Origin: Petrosia ficiformis | Lineage: Eukaryota > Porifera > Demospongiae > Haplosclerida > Petrosiidae | Direction: 5' to 3' | DNA length: 64,000 nt | Assembly (NCBI GenBank): GCA_947044365.1 | Contig: OX345648.1 | Location: 3,166,096-3,230,095 of the forward strand | Shown: positions 1 to 63,775 of the stretch, in pieces | How positions within the stretch are numbered: position 1 is the first letter of the stretch | Layout: each line of letters starts with the position of its first letter | Made by a program: the position numbers and the translations under genes | The notes under the pieces: generated by a model | Told to the model about the DNA's origin: nothing | The model's database searches: none | The model's input: only the letters and a program-made list of their open reading frames with translations

Positions 1-410
1 TTCGTGCTGGAATAGCTAGCTTTCATTATCATTTCAATCCTAATAAATTCTTCATTGTTACTGTAAATCCTATAATGTTAACGAAATTAATGAGAAGTTG
101 ATTTTCAATTATGTGTGAAGATTGAAATCCTTTATAACATCTGTTATTCATTAAACTTAATTTTTCAAAAAAGTTTAGAAAACCAGTACAACTAAAAATG
201 TCAAAAATCAAAGTTGTTTATAATCAGTAGACATGATAGGTAAAAACGCTAAGTTATTAAAAACATTAATAATTTCCACTGATGGGTGGGGCGTCTTGTG
301 GTAAAGTGCATTTCCTTGACATTTGTTATTCCAGTTCCCAGCCAGCAGAGACCAGCTGATGAGACACATCTGTTAAAAGTGTCGAAACAACTCCCTCTAA
401 AAACTGCTCA

Positions 411-1716
411 GATATCAATTACGTCTGTGAAAATGGGAACAAATCCACAGTTGAGAAGTTCTCTAAGGAGTTATGTTATGAGCTCTCTGAAGGAACTGTG
501 AGAAATTTCAAGCGTACTTACCTCTCAAAGTTGAAGACTCTCGGTGATGCTGATGCTATCACTAGTTTGCCTCATGCTACCTTAGGCAGACCTTTACTTG
601 TTGGAGAATTTGATGATCAAGTTGCTGCTTATATTTGCCAACTTCGTGAAGCAGGAGGTGTTGTGAATTGTAACATCGTCATAGCAGCAGCAAAAGGTAT
701 CATATCACATAAAAATCCCAGTTTGCTGAAAGAGTATGGTGGCCACCTGGATCTTGGCAAGAAATGGGCCCAGTCATAGGAACTTTGTTAAGAGGAAAGC
801 CACTAAAGCAGCAAGAAACCTCCCTGTTGACTTTCCTGAACTGAAACTGGCTTTCTTGAGAAGAATTCAAGACGAAGTAGTAACTCACAGCATACCTTCT
901 GAGTTACTGATAAATTGGGATCAAACTGGTTCCAAATTGGTACCTATGAGCTGCTGGACTATGGCTGAACAAGGTTGTACAGAAGTTCCAGTGGTAGGAA
1001 AGGAAGACAAAAGGGAAATCACAGTTGTATTGGCAGTTACAGCTTCGGGAACACTCCTACCTCCTCAGTTGATATATCAGGGTAAGACTAATGGTTGCCC
1101 CCCCTAAAATAACATTTCCAACTAAGTGGAATGTTACACACAGTGAAATCATTGGAGTACAGCAGAAACAATGATTGAGTATTTCGATAACGTTATCATT
1201 CCTTATGTTGTGGAAACACGGAGGGAACTGGAACTAGCAGATGACCATCCTGTGTTAGCTATTTTCGATGTATTTGCTGCTCATCGTTGTAGTGATGTTT
1301 TGGCAAAACTTCAGGAGAACAGCATACATGAAGTGTATGTTCCTGCTAGTTGCACAGGAGAGCTGCAGCCCCTGGATGTTGGAGTCAATGGAGACTTTAA
1401 ACAAATGATGAAAGCTTCGTTTTCAAGATGGTACGCAGATGAAGTGAGAGTAGCTATGGATGAAGGAAAGTCTGTGAGCGATATCAAGGTGGATCTTAGA
1501 GCTTCGGTGATAAAGCCCTTGCATGCTAACTGGGTGATTTCAGCTATCTCCACACTATCTGACAAGAAAGAAACTCTAAAGAAACCTTTTGAGAAAATTG
1601 GCAAGTCAACAGGGAGGTTTCTTGCTGCTTTAGTGGCTTTCCTCTTAACAAAGTTCCCAAGTTGCAATCATCTGTATAACCACTGGGATCCAAAAGGCAT
1701 ACAAAATATTGGCTGA
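411..1716 (+). pseudogene. Tigger/pogo-like transposase (CENP-B HTH plus DDE_1), broken
   Basis: A cut-and-paste DNA transposase remnant of the Tc1/mariner superfamily, Tigger/pogo branch. Segments in order: a DNA-binding HTH region around 420-740 (includes RPLLVGEFDDQVAAYI), then KRKATKAARNLPVDF at about 790-835, LLINWDQTG at about 900-930 with the first catalytic Asp, LIYQGKT at about 1070-1090, and AIFDVFAAH at about 1258-1284, where the second Asp is expected. VPASCTGELQPLDVGVN at about 1340-1390 matches the family block that carries the third acidic position. The frame breaks near 779 and again between 1107 and 1171, so no single ORF encodes it. The end after about 1600 is replaced by an inverted copy of the element's own 779-833 segment. 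No TIRs or target duplication were found. Family assignment is firm; activity is very unlikely. Confidence 0.87.
779..1657. repeat. 55-bp perfect inverted copy inside the transposase remnant
   Basis: Positions 779-833 and 1603-1657 are perfect reverse complements over 55 bases. The left copy sits in its proper place in the transposase (block KRKATKAARNLPVDF). The right copy is antisense and makes up the last part of the reading frame. The left copy also begins exactly where the upstream frame is interrupted. Confidence 0.95.
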
Positions 1717-1979
1717 CATGACAATAAATAGGTGCTTACTCCCTCCTGTTGTCTAGAATATTCAAGCCACATTCTCGTTTTGTTAGAGCAGGAAGAGGCA
1801 TGTTATGCAAGTCAACTTCAACAGTACCTAAAAGACAAAACAATAATCAGGCTCAAATTGACATCCTATATTGTTACCTTTATTGTTACATGTATTATTA
1901 TAGCAAGATTTATTTTCCATTTGATTGCTTAATTTGCTGATTAATTTCTTGTGTCTGAAACCCAACAACTTATTATTAT

Positions 1980-2335
1980 AATCCTCACCCACATAGGAAA
2001 AACAAAGGGTAGCTGTAATCATTTTCAAAATGTACATTGACTCTTCAAAAGTCTTCAAATCTTATAAGGATCAAAATAAAAGATCGGTTTTGCTCTAAAA
2101 CATACGAGTTTGAAAGTACCACAATTTTTATAACTCATGGTCGCCTTTTCACAAATTTCAGGAGACTTCATGACAACATGGAAACACAACTCAACACATT
2201 TATTCTCAAAGCACTGCTTGGAATCAAGTACAATTGAGGTAGTGGCCATTACAACATAAAGCACCGAGTCTAAGCTATATATATAGTATAGTATTGTGTG
2301 CAATAATTGTTTTCATACTTCATGCTTGCATGTGG
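1980..2335 (+). repeat. Dispersed repeat family R1, copy 1
   Basis: Shares ordered blocks with copies near 14.2-14.6, 14.8-15.4, 16.8-17.4, 21.8-22.0, 36.9-37.4, 49.6-49.9 and 57.0-57.3 kb: a CCCACATAGG start, a run about an agttataaagatatgac-like block, a GGAGACTTC(A/T)xG block, and CAACAT..AGCTCTAAGC near the 3' side. No protein similarity was seen. It looks like a non-autonomous element. The stretch 1717-2828 otherwise holds nothing I recognise. Confidence 0.6.
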
Positions 2336-2828
2336 CAATGGTTCTGTACTGCAGGTGCTTTCATTGCTATTTATTTTTCTACTCGTCTTCCTTCATACAG
2401 GTTCTCGTATACTTTTTACACTGTTTTTCAGTTACAACAGCTATTAGATGTAATTATTGATCGTTAATTACACACTTTTTCTAGTGGATCATTCGCTGTG
2501 TATTATATAAAGAATTATGTCACTCCTAGGAGTCAATTAATCAGTGTGGTATAAAGAATACAAGCTCAAGCTACTGTTAAGTGTTGACAGCATGAAAAAA
2601 TTAAATTGTAAAACTACTATCTATACTAATTCTATAACAACAGAGTCAACCAAGACAAAAGTAAAAGAGTAAGTTGCTGACAAATAAAAAACATTTTTTC
2701 AATAAAAAAGAATTAATACCAATTGAAGAAATATACATGTAGCTACAAATACCAGCAAGCCTGCAGAGACAGTTTCTCTGCATACCTGCTGGTCTCTGTA
2801 AATCAAGCAATAATTAACTTTGACTCAC

Positions 2829-2928
2829 CTAAGAAATCATCAGAAGAAAACCAGTCATTGTCCCATACCTGGAGGACCAGTCTAGCTGTATCTTGATGTT
2901 CTGTTGCATCAAGACTAAAGAAATGTTT
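2829..2928 (-). pseudogene. Ferlin exon, C2F end
   Basis: Acceptor TTTATACAG and donor TTAG|GTGAGT. It encodes KHFFSLDATEHQDTARLVLQ and VWDNDWFSSDDFLG, the calcium-loop strand of C2F (family: QIWDNDKFSxDDFLG). This is the last ferlin exon I can recognise. Confidence 0.87.
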
Positions 2929-3069
2929 CTGTATAAAAATAGAACCACAACATCAAATGATTTTTGTATCTAATTTAATATTTTTAAGTAATAACCACTG
3001 TTAACTGGTTACTTTGTTGCCAAACATTTTCCAATCCAAAACATTGTATCCAAAACATATTTTCTCTGA

Positions 3070-3194
3070 TCATTATCTTTTTCTCAATAGAATCATACTC
3101 AAAGGGGAAAATGAACCTCCAATTAAACATACCCTCACCATCCAATGAAAAGTAATGAATATCAGTGTTTTGACTCTCACCAGAACTCAAGATA
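3070..3194 (-). pseudogene. Ferlin exon, C2F core
   Basis: Acceptor CACACTAG. It encodes SSGESQNTDIHYFSLDGEG and MFNWRFIFPFEYDSIEKK, equivalent to the QKTDVHYRSLxGEGNFNWRF block of ferlins. No convincing GT donor in the correct phase follows, so the lower boundary is approximate. Confidence 0.8.
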
Positions 3195-3998
3195 CTAGTG
3201 TGAATGGATATATCTATGAGTATGATGCAGAACATAGGGTTTCAAGGAATACCCAAACTTGGGTTTCCCCTATCCCTAGATTTCAGGCTAAATTTATTTC
3301 AACATGCAAGAACAATTCAGCTACAAGTCTTTTGAAGCCATCAGTGAAATTTTATTTTTGATTGTAGTAATTGCAGACCTTGAGTGAATTTATAATTGAA
3401 TGTTTAAACACTCTTTCTGAGATTTAGTTATAATAATTATAATTGTGAATATCTATTCATTATCCAGATGTACAAATTACAGATTAAAAGGTAAGAACTG
3501 TAATAATATACACAATCCTAATCTTTTCTAACTCTTTAACAGATCCCATGTTGATTCAATGCAATACACAAATACAATAATGCAATTTAAGCTTGACAGT
3601 TGAGACAACTGCTTAAAATGACTGTAATTGTAATTGAACAGTAATTAATATTAATTGTACCACAGGTATCATGGTCATTACTTCATACAAGGATAATATA
3701 GTAGCTATATTACACATTCAAAATAGTATAATACTTGTACAAACCACAGAATACAACATTTGCATACTTGAGTAAGAACAAAAACATCCCGATATAATCC
3801 TAACAATGTCAGTCATTACTTTCTTTTACTATACGTATGAGACTATATAAATAAAACATAATTTCATGACTTCTTATATGAAGAAACAACCAGTATCGGT
3901 CATTATTGGTATCACAGTGGCCATAATTAAAAACATAACAATTGTAAATGACCCCTGGTCTGAGTAGGTGGTTCTTACACAGTATACATCAAACTCAC

Positions 3999-4180
3999 CC
4001 CTTCACATACATGTATATGTCATTTGTAATCTCCAAGGAACATTCACCAAACAAAACATTTGAAGTTTTCCACACAACAACTCGGAGTACATATTTGTCT
4101 GGTTGACGTGGGGTGACATCAACTTTTGGAGGAATGACCTTTTGATTGGGAAAGATATCTACCCACAACTGCAGAAAACC
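3999..4180 (-). pseudogene. Ferlin exon, start of C2F
   Basis: Acceptor AAATTACAG and donor GG|GTGAGT. It encodes LQLWVDIFPNQK, then VDVTPRQPDKYVLRVVVWKT and SDIYVKG-like NDIYMYVKG. These match the beta strands opening the ferlin C2F domain. The exon is open throughout and joins the next exon in phase. Confidence 0.88.
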
Positions 4181-4621
4181 CTGTAATTTCAGAGAAGATT
4201 GTCATCTTAATGATATAAACATTCTCAATAATGCAGGAAAATGTGTTATGGTACTAAAGTATTCTAGGTTGTATAATTATGTTCATCATTTGTGGTAGCT
4301 TAAGTAGAGAGACACACAGCTGAATTTGTCTGACCTACTGTAAGTAGTAAACTTTGTTAACAAAATTCTCTTCCTCAATCTTGCTCTGTAGCTCAGATGA
4401 TATAACAAGATCCCAGATTTTTTCTGGACACGTCTCTCTCTTTATTCAAAAATATATTGTTATTACATACAGATGACTGAAAGGCACTTTTGAACTGGTT
4501 AATATGATACATATGTACCAGTCAAGCATTTAGGCCTTCACTGAACTTTCTCTTATATTAGTGTTTCTTTCAGCCAGGTTTTTAAACTTCTGAACCATTA
4601 AAAAACAAACATCTAAATTAC

Positions 4622-4760
4622 TTGTGGTACTCCAGGATGCACTTGACTGTACAGTGGCGTGTCTCGACATGTTCTGGGACCAAATGTTGTAATTTGAGAA
4701 TATGTAGAGCTAAGCGTTGCTGTTCATCACACAAATACGAATGTAAAGCAGTTCCTTTCT
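4622..4760 (-). pseudogene. Ferlin exon LVPEHVETR, one base short
   Basis: Acceptor TATTGTATAG and donor CAA|GTAATT. It encodes QQRLALHILKLQHLVPEHVE and TR, the signature just before the C2F domain. After that, the sequence expected in the family (T-L-Y/H-S...) appears only after a one-base shift near 4655-4665. With that shift the exon ends in phase 0 and fits the next exon, so a single missing base is the simplest reading. Confidence 0.8.
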
Positions 4761-5465
4761 CTATACAATAAATGAAGTAATACTAACACATAAATGACAT
4801 ACAACAAACTTTCACAGATTTGAGGTGCACATGTACAGTGTTTGAAATAGTTTTTGAAAGTGTCCAGCAGAAACATCTGGACAAAACAATATTTGACCAG
4901 CAAGTTGTGAATTTTGTCCAGAAAACCAAATTTATGCTACAAGGCCATGACTGCTCTTGATTAATAATCAGCCTTGCTTTGAGGTTACTATTCTTATTTT
5001 TTGTATTATTCTTATAACCAATCAAACAATTTGTCAAGATAAATGCAATTTTGTCCGGACAAAGAGCCAAAATGGCCAATTGCTGGGTGTTATTTCAAGC
5101 ACTGAATTATGTATAAAAGTTATTAATAGTAATCATCTGACTACATGTATAATTATACTAATTCAGTTTAATATATTGAAATTTGGAGATTGAAGTCAGA
5201 CATGGGGCATGTACTTAAGCACTTATAACATTAGTGCTTCTAACACCTCATGAACACATTTGTACACTTCTCCTGTAGAGATTAGGAAACATGTTAGGCA
5301 CCAGCTACTTCTTACAAACTATTGTTCCTACAATGTAACAATAAATATTTTAAAAATTGACTTAATGGAATAAGGGATTGTTTATCTGAAGAGAATTTCT
5401 TTGCCAAAAAGTCCTTATGATTGATTACGCTTAAAGCTGTTTTAAGTGCCTAATTGAATTAGTAC

Positions 5466-5569
5466 TTTCTGTCTATTTTCCCAGATTAGTTCATAATAAC
5501 CTTTGATGTGACACAAATTATTCAACAAGTCAACTGGTGTCATAGTCACGCCAACGATTTGGACCAGAA
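5466..5569 (-). pseudogene. Ferlin exon with internal frame break
   Basis: Starts after TACTAG and reads SGPNRWRDY, as expected after the previous exon. The frame then breaks near 5536-5547 and continues in another frame as TPVDLLNNLCHIKGYY, which fits the family's WRDQLxPxxLL block. The break equals one extra or two missing bases. The 3' boundary (GTACTA donor) is provisional because phase to the next exon does not close. Confidence 0.7.
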
Positions 5570-5757
5570 CTAGTAATTAGAATCAAAGGATTGAAATAAA
5601 ATTAATAAAACAATTTGTTTATATTTTCTTCTAATTTGTTTTATTATCTAATATAGCAATTTAAAGTACCCTACATGGCATGATCTATACAATCATTGAA
5701 ATTGTCTTTAATTTCTTCCTAAAACCCTGTCTGTTCTTGTAATTATCATACTGTTAC

Positions 5758-5836
5758 CTTGAAAAAGATTCTGGTAGTCCACACAATGGACGATGCAAAC
5801 TCAAGAAACAATTTTCTAAGTCAATTGTAGTTGAAC
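5758..5836 (-). pseudogene. Ferlin exon, end of C2E domain
   Basis: Acceptor ...ATCATAG and donor CAAG|GTAACAG. It encodes TIDLENCFLSLHRPLCGLPE, matching the ferlin block that follows the C2E domain (IDLENR-LLS-..-CGIPE in family members). It ends two bases into a codon completed by the next exon. Confidence 0.85.
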
Positions 5837-6881
5837 CTATGATATTGAATATAAGTATGGAGAATTAGTATCCACTGTGATTACATTGTGATGACCATTA
5901 ATCATTGCTGATGACTTTCTCATGTATGAAACCTAACAAACTATTATAATTATTGTACCTTTTAATGTTTTAAAGGTTCTTGCATACCCATTGCAATGTA
6001 TTTCAACTAAGCAGTTGTACAACTGGCTGCCTACCAGTCTGTAGCTGTAATGCACATTATATAAATGTATATATACTAGAGAATGCTAGCATGAATGCTA
6101 ATCATTGTGGGGCGAGCCTGAGGAGGTGCCTAAAGGGGAAAGTATTGTTTAACCTTACTTCTCTTTCGTGATCCCTCTCCATATTTTCGCGATCGTGGGC
6201 TCTTCGAGCTCTGTCAGTCTCTCACACTCGCGCTTCTCTCTCTTCTTTCGTTTCTGCAGCTCGTTTAGCTCTGTCCCTTTCTCTTCTCCTTAAGGTTGTA
6301 CTAGGGGGAGGGGTATTTGAAATTCCAATCGGTTTCTAGTCTTGCCAGCTTCTTGCTGCAATCTGGTTCAATTCTGTATCTTTTGGAAGCCACACCCACC
6401 CGGGGATATAATTATTGGGCCTAAATGCTAAACACGCCCCACGGGTGGTGGAGGGGTACATGGGTGGGAAACAATGGCGGGGTAACTGTAGTTGCTCTCT
6501 GAGAAAGATCGGAGTTTGATAAGTGTCTAGAAAGGTAAATTTTATGGTTTCAGTGAAAAGCTACAGAATTCAGCTTTCTTCAGCCTCTTGTAACTATAAA
6601 AGTAAAATGATTTTTCAGAAAACGGCTCTATTTGTTTTCTCAAAATACATTGTACTTGGTGCACGCCATGATTGGTGGGCGTGGCTTTCGTGGTTTTGTA
6701 CTTATTGCGATTGGAAAAATGGCGATTTTAACCATATTTCTTCAATTACAGGACAATATAAAGCTGATCAGAAGATATGAAGGTTGCTATTACACCAGGT
6801 TAGAGTCATATTATATAATATTCTATTTTGAAACTGATTGGAGTCGCATCCGCCCACTCCCTAGTACCACCTTAAAAACCA
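5837..6881. other. Interval without a recognised gene
   Basis: Lies between the first visible ferlin exon and the lysine-rich open stretch at 6882. It contains a pyrimidine-rich, comparatively GC-rich block around 6150-6300 and short repeat-like DNA around 6440-6780. I found no ferlin exon here on the minus strand, which matters because the missing N-terminal exons would be expected here. Confidence 0.5.
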
Positions 6882-7079
6882 TCATTTTGTGGGGGTGGCT
6901 TTTGTAGTATGCTCTCCAGTGTGACTCATCTTTAATGTTTTGAAAGATGTTTTTTGTTTCGATTCTTTTCTTTTCTTTTGAACAACTTGGTTTAAAAATT
7001 CTTGATAAACTGTTGGAAGTAAACCATTTAATAGTTGGTTTTTGTCTAATGATTCAATACCAGGAACAGAGAAGAACAG
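6882..7079 (-). other. Unrecognised lysine-rich open stretch
   Basis: Reading from CTG at 7079 to TGA at 6882-6884 gives 65 codons without a stop, preceded directly by an in-frame TGA. The product would be hydrophilic and Lys-rich in its second half (QKKRKESKQKTSFKT). There is no in-frame ATG before the Lys-rich half, and an acceptor-like ATTAG lies at about 7048. It could be a terminal exon of an unknown minus-strand gene or a chance open frame. Confidence 0.25.
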
Positions 7080-7104
7080 TTTTCAGTCTCAACTAAATTT
7101 CTAA

Positions 7105-7145
7105 TCCCTAAACCTTAAATCTTAAAAACCCTAAGCCCTAACCTA
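7105..7145. repeat. Degenerate telomere-like CCCTAA cluster
   Basis: Several CCCTAA/CCCTTA-like hexamers (CCCTAAACC, ACCCTAAGCCCTAACC) lie in about 40 bp; the minus strand reads TTAGGG. Too short and degenerate to be a telomere. Confidence 0.4.
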
Positions 7146-7514
7146 CGTGTGGATTTTTGTTCTGATTACAAAAAACGATTAGTGTTTCGGGCAATGTTTT
7201 ATAATTTACGTTTAGGGTTGAGGGACTAGATTTACGCTTCAGAGTTTCTATGATTAACTTCAATTCACTTTAGGTCTTTTTAATACCTAAGTAGCTTTTG
7301 AATTGTATTATACAAAATAGCAAAGCAATTTTCTTATAAATTTTTATGGCTGCTCTTCTAAACCAGAATATTCATTTCCTTGCCTTTCACAAACTACAAC
7401 AATTAGAATACAATCTACAACACTTTAGCAATACATACAGCATTTTAAAATGTCCAAACAGCCTAGCATAGGTAAATTCATTATCCTTCTTTTATATTAG
7501 ATTATGCGTTATAG

Positions 7515-60917
<53,403 letters not shown>

Positions 60918-61263
60918 CTAAACAGAGTATGAAATGATTATGTTTAAAATTGCTTGCAATTACTACAAATTAAATACATGTTGTACATCACTGTCCATAT
61001 ATAAATCATGTTTTGCACTATAGTTTTAATCAGATGCTTGCATGCATTTTAGAGTTCAGAAACATTATTCTCCATTTGAAAAGGCCTAAAACATTTGGGA
61101 TCTAATTGACTGCTCTTCCTGGATACAACAATTTCACTTAAATCCTCCTGCACATAAAAAGCATCTACAGTTGACTAAATCATTATGAAGGGAGTGCTGC
61201 CTTTTAGCATAGAAACTGGAGTCCTCCCAATCAGGAAAGGAGAATAAAACTAACAGTATAAAT

Positions 61264-61621
61264 TAGAGTTGCACCTATACTAGAATAGGCACCTATATTG
61301 AAGAAATAGGCAGAGTATTGGTATAGGCCACTGCATTGCTTATACATTGCTTATACAGCTTACACAATTACATTATTGTCAAACTGCACAAGTACAATCT
61401 AACAATATGTGCAACCAAGGCTGAATATGCCTGTAACTACATGTACATGTACATGTACTTTGGCCTGAATGTATAGCACACAAACAATAGAATAATTAAC
61501 ATTATACCATGAATAGTTGTAAACTAGATAAATATTTCACACAGACAATATCAAGTTGGATCTGCATATAGGCAATTTGGATTATGAAATATAGGCAAAT
61601 TGCTGTATAGGTACAACACTA
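61264..61621. mobile_element. hAT-type MITE (TAGAGTTGCACCTATA)
   Basis: 358 bp. TIR TAGAGTTGCACCTATAC and, inverted, TAGTGTTGTACCTATAC. Perfect 8-bp duplication GTATAAAT at 61256-61263 and 61622-61629. Rich in ATAGGCA subrepeats. A different subfamily from the TAGGGCTGGAA copies. Confidence 0.93.
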
Positions 61622-61859
61622 GTATAAATATTGTGTCAACCTTTATTCAATGAAATGTCTTATATCGTTATCATTTTAGAAGTAAACATGCATGCATGGT
61701 ATGAATCATACTACAGTACGTTGTAGAGTGTGTGAGCATGTAAAACTGCATTTGAAAAATTCAACTGCAGAATAGGCTTCATTAAAATGAGAAATTAATA
61801 CGTGAAATCACTTTGGAAGATAAGTGTGCTACTACCTTAATTTCTCGGTAGGTTCTTTG

Positions 61860-62237
61860 TAGTGCTAAAACAAATACTGCTGCTTGATATTCGAATACTC
61901 ATATTCCTTAACAAACAAATACTCAGATATACACCTCCTTATTCATAATAAATTGTTTGAATTGTTTCTTTAGCATACCATTTTGGTGTACGTATTTACA
62001 ATAGATCTTTATAACAGCAACCTCTGTGTTTTTTTATCGTTCACTCACTGATCTACAACCCTGGAAAACCAGTAACACGAAGCAAGAAACTTAATAATCC
62101 GCCGCCATTTAATTTCTTTAATAATTGCATGTGTTTTGCCTCTGCAAATAAGCAAACATTTTGAATATCTAAAAATACATTCAAATACCCAAATAACTAA
62201 CGAATATCAGAATGTTTTAATATTCGTTTCAGCACTA
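61860..62237. mobile_element. hAT-type MITE (TAGTGCTAAAAC)
   Basis: 378 bp. Ends TAGTGCTAAAACAAATA and ...CGTTTCAGCACTA. Flanks GTTCTTTG and GTCCTTTG agree at 7 of 8. Inner ATATTCGAATA motifs replace the ATCCGGAT motifs of the related 31214 family. Confidence 0.88.
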
Positions 62238-62442
62238 GTCCTTTGACACATTACTAACTGCTAACTTTTGCCAATAATTTCGTTTAACAGGTGGAAGTTA
62301 ATCAAGATAGTTATATTTTCAATGGTCTCAGAATGTAATGAAACAAAATGTGACATTAATATGTTGAACTAGGCAGCTTTACTGGATGTAGCCCCACTGT
62401 AAATAGCAGTTGCTATCCTTTTCCATGAAAATGCACAATTTT

Positions 62443-62740
62443 CATGGAATCCTGTGTTGAGCAAGTTGAGCAAGTTGCACAAAATGTGTATGCATGTATA
62501 TGGACAAGCATAAAGTAAACAAGGCAGATGTCCTTAATAGCTGATGATGACAAATTGACACTTCTACTTGGAGTTAAGGACTGTGGCACACACAGTCCTT
62601 AACGCCAAGCAGAAGTGGAATAGCCAATTTGTCATCATCAGCTATTAAGGACATCTGCCTTGTTTACTTTATGCTTGTCCATATCATGCATGGACATTTT
62701 GTGCAACTTGCTCAACATGCTCAACACAGGATTTCATACA
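62443..62740. repeat. Long palindrome, arms about 140 nt
   Basis: 62443-62588 is the reverse complement of about 62598-62740 with a few mismatches and one small indel. Shared blocks are ATCCTGTGTTGAGCA, GACAAGCATAAAGTAAACAA, GATGTCCTTAATAGCTGATG and TTAAGGACTGTG. The spacer is under 15 nt. The right arm runs on into unique sequence leading to the RecQ-like start. Confidence 0.92.
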
Positions 62741-62943
62741 CTGAAGCAGTTGTACATGTACTATCCTTTCAGTGGGATTCATGTAGCGCTGATTACCCTT
62801 GCCACGAAGCGTAGGCAGAAGGATATCATAGTCATAGTCGGACGTGGCCTGACACTTGCGTTTACGTAGGGTCAGGACTGCAGCATATACTGAATTTGTG
62901 CCAACTGCAGAAATTCTGCAGTAGACAGGAAGTGACATCAAAA

Positions 62944-63235
62944 TGGTTATAACTAGTAGTAAAAATATGGAAGTAGTAGATGATGTTGCCAAGCCATTAG
63001 GTAATACTTTAAAAGAAGAGCAAAGAAGGTATTATGTAGCTTTGTTAGCAGTGAGGACGTTTTTGCTGTTCTGCCTACTGGTTATAGCACATTTCTGTGT
63101 TACCAGTGTTTGCCATTTATCTTTGATAATCTAAGAACTGATGAATTGGAGTCTGTCATTCTTGTTATCAGCCCTCTGGTTGCTATAATAAAGGATCAAG
63201 TCAGAAAGCATCCTTCTTGGGGTAAACCTGGTAGT
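62944..63235 (+). pseudogene. RecQ-like helicase N-terminal fragment
   Basis: ATG at 62943, then PLGNTLKEEQRR in one frame and, after a shift near 63030-63055, DVFAVLPTGYSTFLCYQ. It continues LESVILVISPLVAIIKDQVR, the motif Ia region of RecQ-type DExH helicases. The Walker A motif, normally PTG-GKS, reads PTGYSTF and has lost its Lys. Nothing recognisable follows after about 63235. It is a broken copy of a mobile or amplified RecQ-like gene. Confidence 0.75.
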
Positions 63236-63585
63236 TATATGCATATTGTTGATTAGCAGCTGATTTATATCTACATCAACATTCAATTCCTCAAAACGAT
63301 CCACTACTAACCTTTTCCCAACTTGTAAAGTTTTGGAGTAAAAGGGTTTGAGTATATTACATCTATTTGCTGTCTGTGAGGTAAATTGCAGGTAATATCT
63401 TTTTTGCAACCAAACATAAGATCCCATGATCTCTACCTGTGTGGTCCAGACCCTCTGTTAACAACAATAGCACATTTAACGTGCTTTAGGGGAAACACTG
63501 AGTGTTGTTATAAAGGTGCTTATGAGCAGCAAAGACATCCAACCCTAGAACACAAACTGTCTAATTTTATTCACAAAAACTTTAC

Positions 63586-63775
63586 TCTCTATGAAGGGAT
63601 GACACAGAAAAAAAATGACTGCCCATACATTTTAATTGAGCTGAAATCTCTGGTAGTATATACAGATAAGTTGTACTACACACATACCTTTTCATATCTA
63701 GTGTTTTTGTGACTACCTACACCTTTTAGATAGCCAAAGACTGTTGTTAAGGTACAGAACCAGAATTCATAAATA
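63586..63775. repeat. Fragment of the 22938-26960 element family
   Basis: CTCTATGAAGGGATGACACAG, CTGCCCATACATTTTAATTG, GAAATCTCTGGTAGTATATA and AAGGTACAGAACCAG match the arm of that element in the same order. The palindromic tip is incomplete. Confidence 0.65.

Larger units (their letters stand above)
2829..5836 (-). pseudogene. Ferlin-like gene, C-terminal piece (end of C2E to C2F)
   Basis: Ferlins are large multi-C2-domain proteins with a C-terminal membrane anchor that act in calcium-dependent membrane fusion and repair. Six exons align in order with the dysferlin/otoferlin/myoferlin C-terminal part: 5758-5836, 5466-5569, 4622-4760, 3999-4180, about 3070-3194 and 2829-2928. Hallmarks are TIDLENCFLSL, GPNRWRD, LVPEHVETR, LQLWVDIFP, GMFNWRFIFPFEY and LQVWDNDWFSSDDFLG. 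Several junctions keep phase (5758/5569, 4622/4180, 3999/3194). Two exons need a one- or two-base correction to stay open. The N-terminal C2 domains are not found between 5836 and the CHTF18 stop at 7515, and the transmembrane end is not found below 2829. It may be a truncated duplicate or a gene with base-call errors. Identity is firm; functional status is uncertain. Confidence 0.85.

Noticed and set aside
1311..1667. Minus-strand ORF inside the Tigger remnant containing NFVKRKATKAARNLPVD
   Set aside because: It reads the inverted 55-bp self-copy and then the antisense of the transposase; not a separate gene.
61066..61160. Possible CHTF18 exon after an acceptor-like TTTTTATGTGCAG (VQEDLSEIVVSRKSS)
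   Set aside because: It does not resemble the expected Walker A segment and no donor in a useful phase was found.
62684..62992. Minus-strand ORF of 102 codons with a hydrophobic N-terminus that could pass as a secreted protein
   Set aside because: It overlaps the RecQ-like start on the other strand and half of it is one arm of the palindrome; no family match.
63200..63430. Minus-strand ORF of 98 codons (KRLVVDRFEELNVDVDINQL)
   Set aside because: It partly lies antisense to the RecQ-like fragment and matches nothing I know; left out as a likely chance frame.
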